From contig JAUIAO010000048.1 in the NCBI GenBank assembly GCA_030425425.1, positions 1-47,104 on the forward strand: a DNA stretch of 47,104 nt. The letters are read 5' to 3'. This document shows, piece after piece, positions 46,603-47,104 of this stretch. Position 1 is the stretch's first letter, and the number at the start of each line of letters is the position of its first letter. The notes beneath the pieces are model-generated. The model did no database searches. It was not told the DNA's origin and saw only the letters and a program-made list of their open reading frames with translations. A program made the translations under genes and the position numbers. This DNA comes from Bacteroidia bacterium. Lineage in GTDB: Bacteria > Bacteroidota > Bacteroidia > Cytophagales > Cyclobacteriaceae.

Positions 46603-47104
46603 ATGGTAAAAATTTCAATCAAGTACGCGATTCTGTGTGGTGTTTTTTTGACCATGATTTTTCATGTTTCAAATTTCCTGGGATCTAACCCGTTGATTGA
46701 TGTCAGTCATTTAATATTTGATTTGATCCTATTTGGGCTCTTTGTCTTTTTTGCTGAAAAAGAATTCAAAACTTATCACAATGATGGGATTATGCACTTT
46801 TGGCAAGGAATGACCATGGGATTCTTAGTTTATGGTATTGGCACGTTGATTTTTGCCCTTTTACTCCTAGCTTATTTTTATTTTGATCCTGATTCTGTAA
46901 TAAATTACCAGGAATCGGCTACTAAGTTTCTAAGTGAAAAAGCTGATTTGTATAAAGAACAGTTTGGTGAGGATGGTTATCAGTCTCAGTTGGAACGAAT
47001 CAAAGAAACAACTTCCTGGAACCTGATCACTAGTGCCAGCATGAAAAAATTGCTTGCAGGATTCTTCATTACGCCGGTGATTTCAATAATTTTAAGAAAA
47101 CAAC
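46603..47104 (+). CDS. DUF4199 membrane protein (partial, runs off window)
   Basis: The frame starts at ATG 46603, three bases after the dihydroorotase-homologue stop codon, and is open to the window end (167 codons). Three to four hydrophobic helices are visible (AILCGVFLTMIFHVSNFLG, FGLFVFFAEKEFKTY, MGFLVYGIGTLIFALLLLAY), and the connecting loop has FGEDGYQSQLERI, the DUF4199 pattern found widely in Bacteroidota. Function unknown. It is tightly linked to the preceding gene. Confidence 0.85.
   Translation, partial: MVKISIKYAILCGVFLTMIFHVSNFLGSNPLIDVSHLIFDLILFGLFVFFAEKEFKTYHNDGIMHFWQGMTMGFLVYGIGTLIFALLLLAYFYFDPDSVINYQESATKFLSEKADLYKEQFGEDGYQSQLERIKETTSWNLITSASMKKLLAGFFITPVISIILRKQ

Overview
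The window reads as a chromosomal segment of a marine-type, low-GC Bacteroidota, most likely Cytophagales (Reichenbachiella/Marinoscillum/Fulvivirga-like; the genus is a guess). Supporting signs are type IX secretion sorting domains of both kinds (a type A tail on the protein at 850-4245, a gliding-motility C-terminal domain on 21405-23984), a LytS/LytTR two-component pair, class II glutamine synthetase, BatA-type and DUF4199 membrane proteins, and weak Shine-Dalgarno sequences. No rRNA, tRNA, CRISPR array or transposase was seen.

Layout. (1) 441-4245: a small lipoprotein and a large secreted beta-propeller/cadherin protein. (2) 4327-14394: carbohydrate catabolism. A secreted GH2 beta-galactosidase lies opposite an operon for 2-keto-3-deoxygluconate (KDG) use: kduD-like dehydrogenase, kdgK, kdgA/eda and an ExuT-like transporter, followed by a GH32 fructan hydrolase lipoprotein. 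Unusual heptamer repeats and a four-helix-bundle (S23/IVP) gene flanked by a perfect 15-bp inverted repeat are embedded in this operon. (3) 14391-16962: LiaF-like membrane protein, LytS kinase and LytTR regulator. (4) 17131-20956: nitrogen assimilation, with glnII, a BBP2 porin and amtB, each closed by or separated by a hairpin terminator. (5) 21405-30590: mostly housekeeping genes (RlmD-type RNA methyltransferase, MscS channel, 5-oxoprolinase pxpABC, FrnE-like DsbA).

(6) 30759-43137 is the most interesting part. Two facing gene sets carry polyamine-type enzymes and PspA-type envelope-stress genes. The plus-strand set is a short SpeD homologue, an MNT/HEPN pair, a membrane-anchored degenerate SpeE paralogue, a polytopic membrane protein and a Tat-lipoprotein flavoenzyme. 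The minus-strand set is a YjfI/YbjN-like protein, PspA, a 49-residue membrane peptide, DUF4178, a Ser/Gly-rich lipoprotein, a duplicated DUF350 (YjfL) protein, a second MNT/HEPN pair and a canonical membrane-fused SpeE; a ParD/ParE-like pair lies between the two sets. A divergent XRE regulator with a dead S24-like domain faces the PspA operon. The gene content resembles the E. coli yjfIJKLM locus plus SpeD/SpeE. I infer a membrane-located, polyamine-linked envelope-stress or defence module, which is not proven from sequence.

(7) 43240-47104: a BatA-type protein, a dihydroorotase homologue that has lost most metal ligands (probable pseudo-dihydroorotase), and a DUF4199 protein cut by the window end.
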